Source: Flammeovirga sp. EKP202 (lineage in GTDB: Bacteria; Bacteroidota; Bacteroidia; Cytophagales; Flammeovirgaceae). From it: a DNA stretch of 60,654 bases. Each line of letters starts with the position of its first letter. The stretch's first letter is position 1. This document shows, piece after piece, positions 26,928-35,730 of this stretch. The stretch is taken from the NCBI RefSeq assembly GCF_014534745.1, contig NZ_JACVVP010000046.1, positions 1 through 60,654 of the forward strand. Direction: 5' to 3'. Below the pieces are notes generated by a model. It searched no databases, was not told the origin of the DNA, and was given only the letters and a program-made list of their open reading frames with translations. The position numbers and the translations under genes are program-made.

Positions 26928-27458
26928 ATGAGAAAATTAAGTATGGATGAGCTTAACAGAGTCAGTGCTGAAGAGTTCAAAAATCAGAAAAAAAATAATA
27001 TTGCTGTTGTTCTTGATAATATCAGAAGCCTTAATAATGTAGGTTCTGCCTTTAGAACAGGTGATGCTTTTGCTATTGAAAAAGTGGTTTTATGTGGCAT
27101 TACAGGCAAACCGCCACATCGTGACATTCATAAAACTGCGTTAGGAGCTCAAGACACGGTCACTTGGGAGCATTTTGACGATACAGTCCAAGCTATTAAA
27201 AGTTTAAAAAAAGAAGGGTATAAAATCATCGCGGTTGAACAAGTAGAAGGTTCTACCTCTCTTCAAGACTTTCAAACTACTCCAGATGAAAAAGTTGCTC
27301 TTATTTTCGGAAACGAGGTAATGGGAGTAAGTCAAGAAGCTATTGAAGCATCGGATATTGCATTGGAAATTCCTCAGTTTGGTACGAAGCACTCATTAAA
27401 TGTTTCTGTTACCTTAGGGGTTGTATTGTGGCAAGTATTACAGCAGAAATTAAGCTAG
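26928..27458 (+). CDS. SpoU/TrmH-family RNA 2'-O-methyltransferase
   Basis: A 176-residue SPOUT methyltransferase with all three motifs: NIRSLNNVGSAFRTGDAF (motif 1), LIFGNEVMGVSQE (motif 2) and IPQFGTKHSLNVSVT (motif 3, the trefoil-knot SAM site). It methylates the ribose of a tRNA or rRNA nucleotide; the single-domain size suits a tRNA target, but this cannot be read directly. It is co-transcribed with an ArsR-type regulator and ends at a strong terminator. Confidence 0.93.
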   Translation: MRKLSMDELNRVSAEEFKNQKKNNIAVVLDNIRSLNNVGSAFRTGDAFAIEKVVLCGITGKPPHRDIHKTALGAQDTVTWEHFDDTVQAIKSLKKEGYKIIAVEQVEGSTSLQDFQTTPDEKVALIFGNEVMGVSQEAIEASDIALEIPQFGTKHSLNVSVTLGVVLWQVLQQKLS

Positions 27459-27475
27459 TACCTGACCAATAGAAT

Positions 27476-27534
27476 AAGCTATTTATTTTGCTCTCACTTT
27501 ACAAATAACAAAGTAAACGCAAAATAAATAGCTT
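27476..27534 (+). terminator. Terminator of the RNA methyltransferase operon
   Basis: A perfect 16-bp outer stem (27476-27491 with 27519-27534) contains an inner ACTTT/AAAGT stem and is followed by TTTATTTTTTTATT. Confidence 0.85.
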
Positions 27535-27696
27535 TTTATTTTTTTATTAGATTGAGATAACTAAATTGTACTTCGAAAAAGAACAAAACTAATTATTAAT
27601 TTTAAAAGCTTGGTGTATAGTATAATAAATCAATTATTTAAACATTAAACTGACTTCTCAACTCAAGCTAAAACTCTTTTAATTATTTAAATTTCA

Positions 27697-28395
27697 ATGA
27701 AAAAGCTAACTTATGCATTAACTTTAATGCTGGCAATTGCTATGTCTTGTACCTTGAACAAGCAACAAGAAGAAGCTATTCAACCAATTAACGAAAAAGA
27801 ATCTTCTAATCTTAGAATTTCTGAGACCTATTGTAATATTCAACAGGGACTTGGTATCATCAAACAAGGATATCATACTAATTTTAGTATGGTTACTTCT
27901 GGTATTGGCGGTCCACTATCATATAGATGGACGGTTATAGGCGGTGTAATCACTGGCTCTACAACTGGAAGTTCAATTACTGTAAAAGTAAATTCTAAAT
28001 CTACAAAATTGATTGTAAGATGTATTGTCGAGGGAGACGTTCCATGTGGAGATGAAAAAACATTTAATGTTGAATCTTCTGGCGGTAACGATGGAAATCC
28101 TTTCATCAATGTCAACTTAACAATCAATGAATTAATTTCTCCATGTTATCCAATGGGTCATCCATATGCGAGATATGAATACTCCGGTTCTGTACCATCT
28201 GGCACATCAGTATCTTGGTCAGTAAATACAGGTGTAATTATGTTAGCTTCTGGTGACCAATGTCATGTGAAACCAACTTCTGTAGGCGGTATGACTGTCA
28301 AGGTTACGTTAAGCAAAAATGGATATACAAAAACTTTCAGCAAAAATACATATACTCAAAGTTGCTCAGGAGGGGACCCTTTTCCTATAAAGTAA
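27697..28395 (+). CDS. Secreted lipoprotein with two PKD/Ig-like repeats
   Basis: A 232-residue exported lipoprotein: a signal peptide with lipobox AIAMSC (Cys18) and a short polar linker. Two similar beta-rich repeats follow (about 48-126 and 133-225), each with a W-x-V core (YRWTVIGGVITG and VSWSVNTGVIML), as in PKD-like domains. Several cysteines (47, 109, 117, 144, 193, 223) may form disulfides. The second repeat ends in a CSGGDPFPIK tail. No enzyme motif is seen; a surface binding or structural role is the most that can be said. Confidence 0.7.
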   Translation: MKKLTYALTLMLAIAMSCTLNKQQEEAIQPINEKESSNLRISETYCNIQQGLGIIKQGYHTNFSMVTSGIGGPLSYRWTVIGGVITGSTTGSSITVKVNSKSTKLIVRCIVEGDVPCGDEKTFNVESSGGNDGNPFINVNLTINELISPCYPMGHPYARYEYSGSVPSGTSVSWSVNTGVIMLASGDQCHVKPTSVGGMTVKVTLSKNGYTKTFSKNTYTQSCSGGDPFPIK

Positions 28396-28420
28396 AAACT
28401 TCATAGTTCTTTTTCAAGAT

Positions 28421-28458
28421 AAAAGGTTCGGTTTGAGTTGAGACAAACCGAACCTTTT
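28421..28458 (+). terminator. Intrinsic terminator of the lipoprotein gene
   Basis: A perfect 14-bp stem (28421-28434 with 28445-28458) includes GGTTCGGTTT and continues into a T-run. Confidence 0.9.
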
Positions 28459-28466
28459 TTATAAAG

Positions 28467-28493
28467 AAACCACTCCGGTTTAAAGAGTGGTTT
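28467..28493 (+). terminator. Secondary hairpin after the lipoprotein terminator
   Basis: A 9-bp stem (AAACCACTC at 28467-28475, complement at 28485-28493) follows the first terminator by 8 bases, with TTTT at its end. It may be a backup terminator. Confidence 0.5.
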
Positions 28494-28586
28494 TGCTAGT
28501 TATTAGATAAGACTAGATTATACATTACAAATCAAATACAATTCTAAATAATTGTAAATGCAATTTAATCATTTTTCTGTAACGAA

Positions 28587-28627
28587 AAAAAGGTATAGGG
28601 TAATATCATTTTACCTTATACCTTTTT
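28587..28627. terminator. Bidirectional hairpin in the convergent gap
   Basis: A 17-bp stem with one G-U pair (28587-28603 with 28611-28627) has A/T runs at both outer ends, so it can terminate on either strand. Confidence 0.7.
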
Positions 28628-28686
28628 ATATTATTAGTAGGCACATCTATCAAAATGTGGATAGATACTTGGATCTACTAAATTAC

Positions 28687-28708
28687 GGGTAGACACGTAG
28701 GTCTACCC
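28687..28708. repeat. REP-like palindrome copy B, downstream of guaA
   Basis: A 22-base palindrome, GGGTAGACA-N4-GGYCTACCC, eight bases after the guaA stop, matching the copy at 10953-10974. It is a hairpin on either strand and may protect or end the guaA message. Confidence 0.55.
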
Positions 28709-28715
28709 CTACAAA

Positions 28716-30245
28716 TTATTCCCACTCAATAGTTGCTGGTGGCTTAGAGCTGATATCATATACCACTCTGTTTACACCTTTTACTCTATTGATGATATTG
28801 TTACTGATTTCTGCTAAAAACTCATAAGGTAAGTGTACCCAGTCTGCAGTCATACCATCCAAAGATGATACTGCTCTAAGTGCTACTACTTTTTCATAAG
28901 TTCTTTCATCACCCATCACACCTACAGACTGTACAGGAAGAAGCATTGCACCTGCTTGCCAGACATCATCGTATAAGCCATGGTCTTTTAAACCTTGGAT
29001 GAAGATATGATCTACCTCTTGAAGGATTTCTACCTTTTCAGCAGTAACGTCACCTAATATACGAATACCAAGACCTGGACCTGGGAAAGGATGACGGCCT
29101 AAGATTTCTTGAGGGATGTTTAATGCTTTACCTACCAAACGTACTTCATCTTTGAATAAAGTGTTTAATGGCTCCACTACTTTCAATTTCATGTAGTCAG
29201 GAAGTCCACCTACGTTGTGGTGAGATTTGATTGTTGCTGAAGGTCCTTTTACAGATACCGACTCAATTACGTCTGGGTAAATAGTACCTTGACCTAACCA
29301 TTTTGCATTCTCTACTTTTTTAGATTCTTCTTCGAAAACGTCAACGAAAACTTTACCAATCGCTTTTCTCTTTGCTTCCGGATCTGTTTTTCCTTCTAAT
29401 TCAGCATAGAATTTATCTTTAGAATTTACGCCTTTTACATTAAGACCTAAACCATGGTAAGATTTTAATACTGATTCGAATTCATTTTTACGAAGTAAAC
29501 CGTTGTCAACAAAAATACAATATAAGTTTTCACCAATTGCTTTGTGAAGTAATACTGCAGCCACTGAAGAGTCAACACCTCCAGATAAACCAAGAATTAC
29601 TCTATCATCACCTAACTGCTCTTTTAAAGACGCTACAGTAGCATCAACAAAAGACTCAGGTGTCCAGCTTTGGTCACAACCACAAACACCTACTACAAAG
29701 TCTTGTAACATGAATTTACCATCCTTTGAGTGTGTTACTTCTGGGTGGAATTGTAAACCAAATGTATCTTCTCCAATGATTCTGAAAGCAGCTACAGGGA
29801 TACTGTTTGTGCTTGCAATTACTTTAAAAGTAGAAGGAAGGTTAAGAATTGTATCGCCGTGTGACATCCAAACTTGAGTGTCATTAGGAATACCTTTCAT
29901 CATTGGGCTAGTGTGATCAATGAAGTCAAGGTTTGCACGACCGTACTCACGGTGCTCTGAACGTGCTACAGTTCCTCCATTTTGGTGAGCTAACATTTGA
30001 GCTCCGAAACATACACCTAATAAAGGCATTTTACCTCTAATGTCAGAAACATCAAAGTTAGGTGCATCATCTTCTAAAACTGAGTGTGGGCTACCCGAAA
30101 GGATGACACCTTTATACTCAGAGTGATCAATCTTTGGTTCGTGATTGTAAGGGAAAATCTCACAATAAACATTTAACTCTCTGATGCGTCTAGCAATCAA
30201 TTGAGTATACTGAGAACCGAAGTCGTAAATTAGGATCTTGTCCAT
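28716..30245 (-). CDS. guaA: GMP synthase (glutamine-hydrolysing)
   Basis: A 509-residue enzyme converting XMP to GMP with glutamine and ATP. The class I amidotransferase domain (about 1-190) has the nucleophile Cys79 in LLGVCFGAQ and the His-Glu pair in [10 protein letters not shown]. The ATP-pyrophosphatase domain (about 195-390) has the P-loop [10 protein letters not shown], and the C-terminal dimerisation domain ends in KPPATIEWE. Length is normal. It is monocistronic. Confidence 0.98.
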   Translation of the reverse strand: MDKILIYDFGSQYTQLIARRIRELNVYCEIFPYNHEPKIDHSEYKGVILSGSPHSVLEDDAPNFDVSDIRGKMPLLGVCFGAQMLAHQNGGTVARSEHREYGRANLDFIDHTSPMMKGIPNDTQVWMSHGDTILNLPSTFKVIASTNSIPVAAFRIIGEDTFGLQFHPEVTHSKDGKFMLQDFVVGVCGCDQSWTPESFVDATVASLKEQLGDDRVILGLSGGVDSSVAAVLLHKAIGENLYCIFVDNGLLRKNEFESVLKSYHGLGLNVKGVNSKDKFYAELEGKTDPEAKRKAIGKVFVDVFEEESKKVENAKWLGQGTIYPDVIESVSVKGPSATIKSHHNVGGLPDYMKLKVVEPLNTLFKDEVRLVGKALNIPQEILGRHPFPGPGLGIRILGDVTAEKVEILQEVDHIFIQGLKDHGLYDDVWQAGAMLLPVQSVGVMGDERTYEKVVALRAVSSLDGMTADWVHLPYEFLAEISNNIINRVKGVNRVVYDISSKPPATIEWE

Positions 30246-30552
30246 AATAAAGGTTGTATTCAGAGATTATTTTTTGATCGTGCAAAGATGCTGTTTTTTA
30301 TTGAGAAAGTGACAAGTAGGTTAATTTTTTTTATTTTAATTAAGTGAAAAACAAAAGTCCAGCTTCAAATTAATAACTGATTATCCTTCACACCTCCCAA
30401 AAAAGAGCATTTCATTTATCCTCTAGTTTTTGAGCTAACTCTTTCTAAAACTCCCTCTTTACAATAAAAAAGGAGACCTTGGAATTAAAGATAATCTTTC
30501 CCCAAAGTCTCCTAAATATTTAAACTAACTATTAATTGTACTTAATAGAAAT
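30246..30552. other. Intergenic region between guaA and SusD 1
   Basis: This 307-base AT-rich gap holds the upstream region of guaA and, near its right end, the terminator of the first SusC/SusD pair. I see no coding sequence. Confidence 0.5.
30471..30513 (-). terminator. Terminator of SusC/SusD pair 1
   Basis: A 12-bp stem with one mismatch (AGGAGACCTTGG at 30471-30482, partner at 30502-30513) is followed on the minus strand by CTTTTTTATTG. Confidence 0.8.
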
Positions 30553-32034
30553 TTAGTCATTTTGTACAATCTCCTTGTTTTGATCAATTTCAGATTGAGG
30601 TATCTGAAGAAGCCAATCTTTATGACCTGCTGGTAAAGTCATCACATCAGCTAATGTTTCATTGTGACCACCCTCAGTTCTGTCAAGGGCTTCATTTTTA
30701 CGTAATAAATCCGTCAATCTGTGACCTTCACCCCATAATTCTATTCTTCTTTGCATAGAAATTTCGTTTAATAACGCTTGTCCAGTCAATGAAGATACTG
30801 AAGTTGAAGGATCTCTTGTTACTACTAATTCTTGTAATAACATTGAAGCTTCTGAATTTTGACCTAACATTGCTTTCGCTTCTGCCTCAATTAACAACAT
30901 TTCTTCAGCTCTCATCAATACATAATCGCTATCCCATGATCCTGGGTTTGTAGCTCTATATTTAAAGAACATGTAAGCAAACGTACTCAAAGAATAATTA
31001 GCATAAGCATTACCTTCTTCTAATTCTTCTGGAGATAAGATCAATCCTTTACGAACGTCTGTGTCTGCAAGGTGAGCATATAATTTTTTATTGATTAATT
31101 TTTGCTGCCCTAAAGTAGCATAATTAAAAAATGTATTATCAATATGTGAAAAATAAGATGCGTATCCAGTTGCTTGATCAGATTGAACAGACATACCCCA
31201 TAACCAACCATTTCCTCGGCCAGATCTATCGAATCCATAAGTGACATCAGCAAATGACACTCCGTTTCTTGCGATAGCGGCATGTTCAGCTGCTTTAGTC
31301 CAATCGTTCATTACCAAATAAACTCTAGCTAAAAACCCGTTAATTACTTTTGAGTCAATTTCACTATTATTTGATTGGTTATATCCTGATAAGTACGAAT
31401 TTGCCAATGTTAAATCCGCTAAGATTTGATCATACACCTCTTGAACAGTTGCTCTCCCTTTTGGAGCTGAGTCTCCACCAGATGGTTCAGTATAAATTAC
31501 TACACCAGGTTTAGCTTCATTTCCTTTATAAGAAAACTGAAATAACTGTACTAATTTAAAGTATGCATGTGCTCTAATACCTAATGCTTGTCCTCTATAA
31601 ACCAATAGATCTTCACTTGCATCTTCAGGAATCCCACTAATTATTTCATTTGCTGAATTAATCAATCCATAATAGTATCTCCAAACAAAACTTGGTCGAC
31701 GATCTGAAGCAATTCTACTTTGAAGATTATAATCAGAATTAAACCAACCATATCCACTGTTAGCTGGAAACAGGTCTTCACCTCTTAAATCTGAGTACAA
31801 ATGAACTGCAGTTTCACCAAACTTATCATGGTTATAGGCACCTGTTTCTGTTAATTTGGTATCATACATTTGTCTGTAAATACCGTTCATTGCAATCGAA
31901 CCTCCTTCAGGGGAACTCAGAACTTGCTCTTTTGTAATCGAATCAGTAGGTTGAACTTCTAAAAACTGTTCAGAACAACCAACTGATACTACTGTTGCTA
32001 AAGCAACAACAGATTTTAATATCGTTTTTTTCAT
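30553..32034 (-). CDS. SusD/RagB-family outer-membrane lipoprotein (pair 1)
   Basis: A 493-residue lipoprotein. The signal peptide ends at lipobox VSVGC (Cys20), followed by SEQ, an acidic +3 position of the kind that exports lipoproteins to the surface in Bacteroidota. The body follows the SusD plan: N-terminal segment ITKEQVLSSPEGGSIAMNGIY, TPR-like helices (ALGIRAHAYFKLVQLF), and the C-terminal RRIELWGEGHRLTDLLR segment. It forms the substrate-binding lid of the SusC channel encoded 15 bases upstream. No ligand can be inferred. Confidence 0.93.
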   Translation of the reverse strand: MKKTILKSVVALATVVSVGCSEQFLEVQPTDSITKEQVLSSPEGGSIAMNGIYRQMYDTKLTETGAYNHDKFGETAVHLYSDLRGEDLFPANSGYGWFNSDYNLQSRIASDRRPSFVWRYYYGLINSANEIISGIPEDASEDLLVYRGQALGIRAHAYFKLVQLFQFSYKGNEAKPGVVIYTEPSGGDSAPKGRATVQEVYDQILADLTLANSYLSGYNQSNNSEIDSKVINGFLARVYLVMNDWTKAAEHAAIARNGVSFADVTYGFDRSGRGNGWLWGMSVQSDQATGYASYFSHIDNTFFNYATLGQQKLINKKLYAHLADTDVRKGLILSPEELEEGNAYANYSLSTFAYMFFKYRATNPGSWDSDYVLMRAEEMLLIEAEAKAMLGQNSEASMLLQELVVTRDPSTSVSSLTGQALLNEISMQRRIELWGEGHRLTDLLRKNEALDRTEGGHNETLADVMTLPAGHKDWLLQIPQSEIDQNKEIVQND

Positions 32035-32049
32035 TTGAAAGTCTATCTT

Positions 32050-35000
32050 TTATATGCTTAAATCAATACCGAAAGAAATTGTTCTCACCGGAACATAACC
32101 ATAGCTTGTATTACCATTTCTTGCAGGATTAATAAATAATCCTTGACGCTCATTAGTATACCAAATGTTATCAGCAGTGACATAAGCTCTCAATGAACCA
32201 ATCTTTAATTTAGATGCTAAGTTGTTTGAAAGAGTATAACCTAAAGTCATATTTCTGATACCAAAGTAAGTAGCATCTGTTAAGAATCTTGATGACGGTC
32301 TGTTTAGGTCGTTATTATTATGTTCTAAACGAGGTACATCTGTGATATCACCCTCTTGTCTCCAAGCTCTTTCATAAGCATCTCTATGAAGTGCACTACC
32401 TGGATCAAAGTTCATTAATCTTGCATAAGTAGCATCATAGATTTTTCCTCCTTTTGAGAAGATCATCAACATTGAGAAATCAAAACCTTTATAATAAAGT
32501 GAGTTTGTTATCGATCCTTGGAAGTCAGGAATAGAAGATTCCATTCTTTTTCTTGAATCTTTTTGTGCATCGTTATAAACAGATGTTGTGAAACGCTCTC
32601 CTGTTGGGTTACCTTCATCATCTAATTCATTTTGCCAATATAACTCGTCACCAGTACTAGGATCAACACCTGCACTTTCAACTAAATAAAAATCAAAGAT
32701 TGAAGCTCCTTCCTCGATGTATTTATTACCCATTACGAAAGGCTCAATACCATTCAAGTTCGTAATTTCGTTGTTAACTTTACTCCAGATGAATCCTACA
32801 TTCCAGTTAAAGTCAGCTTTCTTAATCACATCTACATTTAATGAAACCTCAATACCTTTGTTTGTTAATTCACCAATGTTAGTAGTAATAAAGTCATAAC
32901 CTAATGAACCATTCAACGGTTTATCCATGATTAAGTCATCAGACTTTTTGACATAGTATTCAACTGTACCGTTAACTCTATTTAATAAAGTAAAGTCAAC
33001 TGCTATATTTGAATTAATGTTCTTCTCCCATTGTAAATTTCTATTACCTAAGGCTTCTAAGTTACCTCCAGAGATAGCACCGTTAGCTTGACCAGACAAA
33101 CTATATACTGACTGCCAAGGGTAGTAATTTTGAGTATTATCAGATTTTAGAATACTTTCATTACCTAAAACACCATGAGATCCTCTTAACTTCAATTCGT
33201 TAAGCCATGAGATATTTTTCATGAAATCTTCTTGAGAAATTCTCCATGAAGCACCTAAAGAATAGAATGTACCCCATCTAGATTCAGGAGCAAAACGAGA
33301 AGTTCCATCTCTTCTTAATGAACCAGAGATAAAGTACTTTTGATCGTAATTATACTCCACTCTACCAAAATACGACTGAATTGAGTGATCTAAAACATAC
33401 GAGTTTAAATCTTCAGTATTACTTGCAGCACCTAATTCTAATAAACCACTAACAGGGAAACCAGTTCTTGTACCTGTCATGTAATCATAACTATATTTAT
33501 ATGCCTCGTGTCCTAGAGTAACGTTAATACTATGATTATCAAATGCTTTTTGGTAATTCAATACTTGGTTGAAAGTGTAAGAAGTATTTATTGCAGTACT
33601 CTTTGTTGATCTACCTCCAGATGTCACAGCATCTCCATACTCACTATTTTGATTTTCTAAACTTGACGCTGCATAAATATCAGTTGAAATGTTAGTCGTA
33701 AACTTAAAGTCTTTCAAAAATGTAATTTGAGCAAAACCTCTTGCACCAACACTATGTCTGTTTGTCTGATTGTAATCTAGATTTGTTGTTGCCACAATGT
33801 TAGAGTTAGGACCATATGGTCTTACAGCTCCATTATATTCACCAGCACCAAAATCAAATACTTTTGCACCATCTTCATAAACAATATTTCCATTGTCATC
33901 TCTCAAATATACAGGGTAGATAGGACCAATCATTCTACTAGAGAAGAATGGGTTTGAAGTCGCTGTACCAGTTGCACCCATGAACTTTGATTCAGTATAT
34001 CCATAGTTTAGGTTAGCACCTAATTTGAACCAAGAAGATACATCAGAATTAACTTTCAAACGAGTTGTAATCTTTTCAAAACCTGAATTATCAACAATAC
34101 CTTCTTCATTTAAGTAACCTAATGAAATAAAGTAATCTGATTTTTCATTCGCTCCACTAATCGCTAAGTTGTACTCATCTCTAGCTCCATTACCAAATAA
34201 CTCATCTTGAAAATCATCATTATAAATCAATTGAGCATTAGGATTAATTTTTCCATCAATACCAACAACTTGATCAGATGGTACATTATAAGCATTGTAA
34301 CCTCCTAAGATACCATTTCCTCCTGCACCGTCTTGTAAAGTATAATCATAAATTAGATTTCTACTTGCAAAAGCTCTAGCATCTTCGTCTGATTCTCCAT
34401 TTGAGATTCTTGAGTTTTTCAATCCCTCAAACATTGCCTCATAATATTCTGGAGCGTTCACTCTGTCATATTCTTTAAATGCTCTTTGAGAAACACCTTT
34501 TCTTACAGACAAATCTACTTTAGGCTTAGATGATTTACCATTCTTCGTAGTAATCATGATTACACCGTTAGTTGCTCTTGAACCATAGATTGCAGTACCA
34601 GAAGCATCTTTTAATACAGAGTAAGATGCAATATCTTTAGGGTTGATAGCATTTAAATTACCATCATAAGGAGCTCCATCAACAATAATCAACGGGTCAT
34701 TAGAGTGATTTAATGATGAGAAACCTCTAATATTGATTGAAGGATTAGAACCTGGTTGACCTGACACACCAGTCATCTGTAAACCAGGAACAGAACCTTC
34801 TAGTGCTGCTAATGGTGTAGATGTTTGGATATTTTCAATTTGTTCAGAATCAACAGTAGTCGCAGATCCCGTAAATGAAGTTTTTTCAGTTGTACCATAA
34901 CCGATTACTACAACTTCACTCAACTGTTCTACATCTTCTTGTAATGTGATTGAGATTGCTGATTGAGTTCCTACTTGAACTTCTTGAGTTTTATAACCTA

Positions 35001-35223
35001 CTAGTTTAAATACTAAAGTTGGGTTACTTACTGTTGTGATCAAACGGTAAGCTCCGTCCATGCCAGTTACAGTACCTTGAGTAGTACCTTTCACAACAAC
35101 AGCTACACCTGGTAAAGTCTCCCCTGCAGGATCTTTTATTACACCAGACACTGTTCTCTCCTGTGCTAAAGCAGCAAAAACTACTGACAGCATAAGAGAC
35201 ACTAATAATAGTGCTTTTTTCAT
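32050..35223 (-). CDS. SusC/RagA-family TonB-linked outer-membrane transporter (pair 1)
   Basis: A 1057-residue SusC-type transporter. A signal peptide (about 1-20) leads into a CarboxypepD_reg-like domain (about 22-100; TLPGVAVVVKGTTQGTVTGMDG). A TonB-box-like LSEVVVIGYG precedes the plug (about 108-230), with INIRGFSSL, LIIVDGAPYDG and AIYGSRATNGVIMITTK. The 22-strand barrel ends in TISFGIDLSI. No N-terminal STN signalling domain is present, so it should not signal directly to an anti-sigma factor. Its SusD partner follows after 15 bases. The substrate is probably a glycan or peptide and is unknown. Confidence 0.95.
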   Translation of the reverse strand: MKKALLLVSLMLSVVFAALAQERTVSGVIKDPAGETLPGVAVVVKGTTQGTVTGMDGAYRLITTVSNPTLVFKLVGYKTQEVQVGTQSAISITLQEDVEQLSEVVVIGYGTTEKTSFTGSATTVDSEQIENIQTSTPLAALEGSVPGLQMTGVSGQPGSNPSINIRGFSSLNHSNDPLIIVDGAPYDGNLNAINPKDIASYSVLKDASGTAIYGSRATNGVIMITTKNGKSSKPKVDLSVRKGVSQRAFKEYDRVNAPEYYEAMFEGLKNSRISNGESDEDARAFASRNLIYDYTLQDGAGGNGILGGYNAYNVPSDQVVGIDGKINPNAQLIYNDDFQDELFGNGARDEYNLAISGANEKSDYFISLGYLNEEGIVDNSGFEKITTRLKVNSDVSSWFKLGANLNYGYTESKFMGATGTATSNPFFSSRMIGPIYPVYLRDDNGNIVYEDGAKVFDFGAGEYNGAVRPYGPNSNIVATTNLDYNQTNRHSVGARGFAQITFLKDFKFTTNISTDIYAASSLENQNSEYGDAVTSGGRSTKSTAINTSYTFNQVLNYQKAFDNHSINVTLGHEAYKYSYDYMTGTRTGFPVSGLLELGAASNTEDLNSYVLDHSIQSYFGRVEYNYDQKYFISGSLRRDGTSRFAPESRWGTFYSLGASWRISQEDFMKNISWLNELKLRGSHGVLGNESILKSDNTQNYYPWQSVYSLSGQANGAISGGNLEALGNRNLQWEKNINSNIAVDFTLLNRVNGTVEYYVKKSDDLIMDKPLNGSLGYDFITTNIGELTNKGIEVSLNVDVIKKADFNWNVGFIWSKVNNEITNLNGIEPFVMGNKYIEEGASIFDFYLVESAGVDPSTGDELYWQNELDDEGNPTGERFTTSVYNDAQKDSRKRMESSIPDFQGSITNSLYYKGFDFSMLMIFSKGGKIYDATYARLMNFDPGSALHRDAYERAWRQEGDITDVPRLEHNNNDLNRPSSRFLTDATYFGIRNMTLGYTLSNNLASKLKIGSLRAYVTADNIWYTNERQGLFINPARNGNTSYGYVPVRTISFGIDLSI

Positions 35224-35540
35224 AATAAATTAATTGAATTGGAACTTAAAAATCAGTCCTAGACCTGATTGAGAGTCAAAAAAATGGACTGTTTATTTTC
35301 TTTTTGAAATAATGGAAATTGATTTTTAAAATTTACGGTTTTATCAGTTGAACAAATAAAAAAGTAAGTTTGATCATAGTATAAAATTAGTTATTAAATA
35401 AATTGAAATTGGAATGTAGATTAATTTGAAAATTAGGACATTTCCTAATTACTATGTCGCTAAGGTATAACAATAACTTTTTATTTCTAAATATATGTTA
35501 TAAAAATATTTATGTTTTTTAACAAAACAATCTAATAACT

Positions 35541-35570
35541 CAAATTTATTTATAAGAATATTACAACAAA
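35541..35570 (-). promoter_or_regulatory. Candidate promoter of SusC/SusD pair 1
   Basis: On the minus strand a -33 TTTG (35567-35570) is 18 bases from a -7 TAAATTTG (35541-35548). It lies 318 bases before the SusC start, implying an untranslated leader of about 310 bases, long enough for post-transcriptional control. Confidence 0.5.
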
Positions 35571-35655
35571 TACATCTTAAATTAACAACATAGATAAAAA
35601 TTATACAATTTTAATAAATAGATTATTTTATTGTTATTTTTTTTCAAAACAAAAA

Positions 35656-35682
35656 GAGGTGATCTCAAAATGAGACCACCTC
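35656..35682 (-). terminator. Terminator of SusC/SusD pair 2
   Basis: A 12-bp stem with one mismatch (35656-35667 with 35671-35682), followed on the minus strand by TTTTTGTTTTG. Confidence 0.8.
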
Positions 35683-35730
35683 GTTCAATTTATAAGGAAG
35701 AATCCACTTCCAATTTCAATTATTTTCGAA

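Larger units (their letters stand above)
28396..28715. other. Intergenic region with four consecutive hairpins
   Basis: This 320-base convergent gap between the lipoprotein gene and guaA holds no coding sequence. It has four stem-loops: 28421-28458, 28467-28493, 28587-28627 and 28687-28708. They act as terminators for one or both flanking genes, and the last is a REP-like palindrome. Confidence 0.7.
35224..35730. other. Leader and promoter region of SusC 1
   Basis: This 507-base AT-rich gap between SusD 2 and SusC 1 holds a likely promoter (35541-35570), the 19-base block AATTGAATTGGAACTTAAA at 35232-35250 (identical near SusC 2), a small hairpin AATCAG/CTGATT next to it, and the terminator of pair 2. 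No coding sequence was found. Confidence 0.55.
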
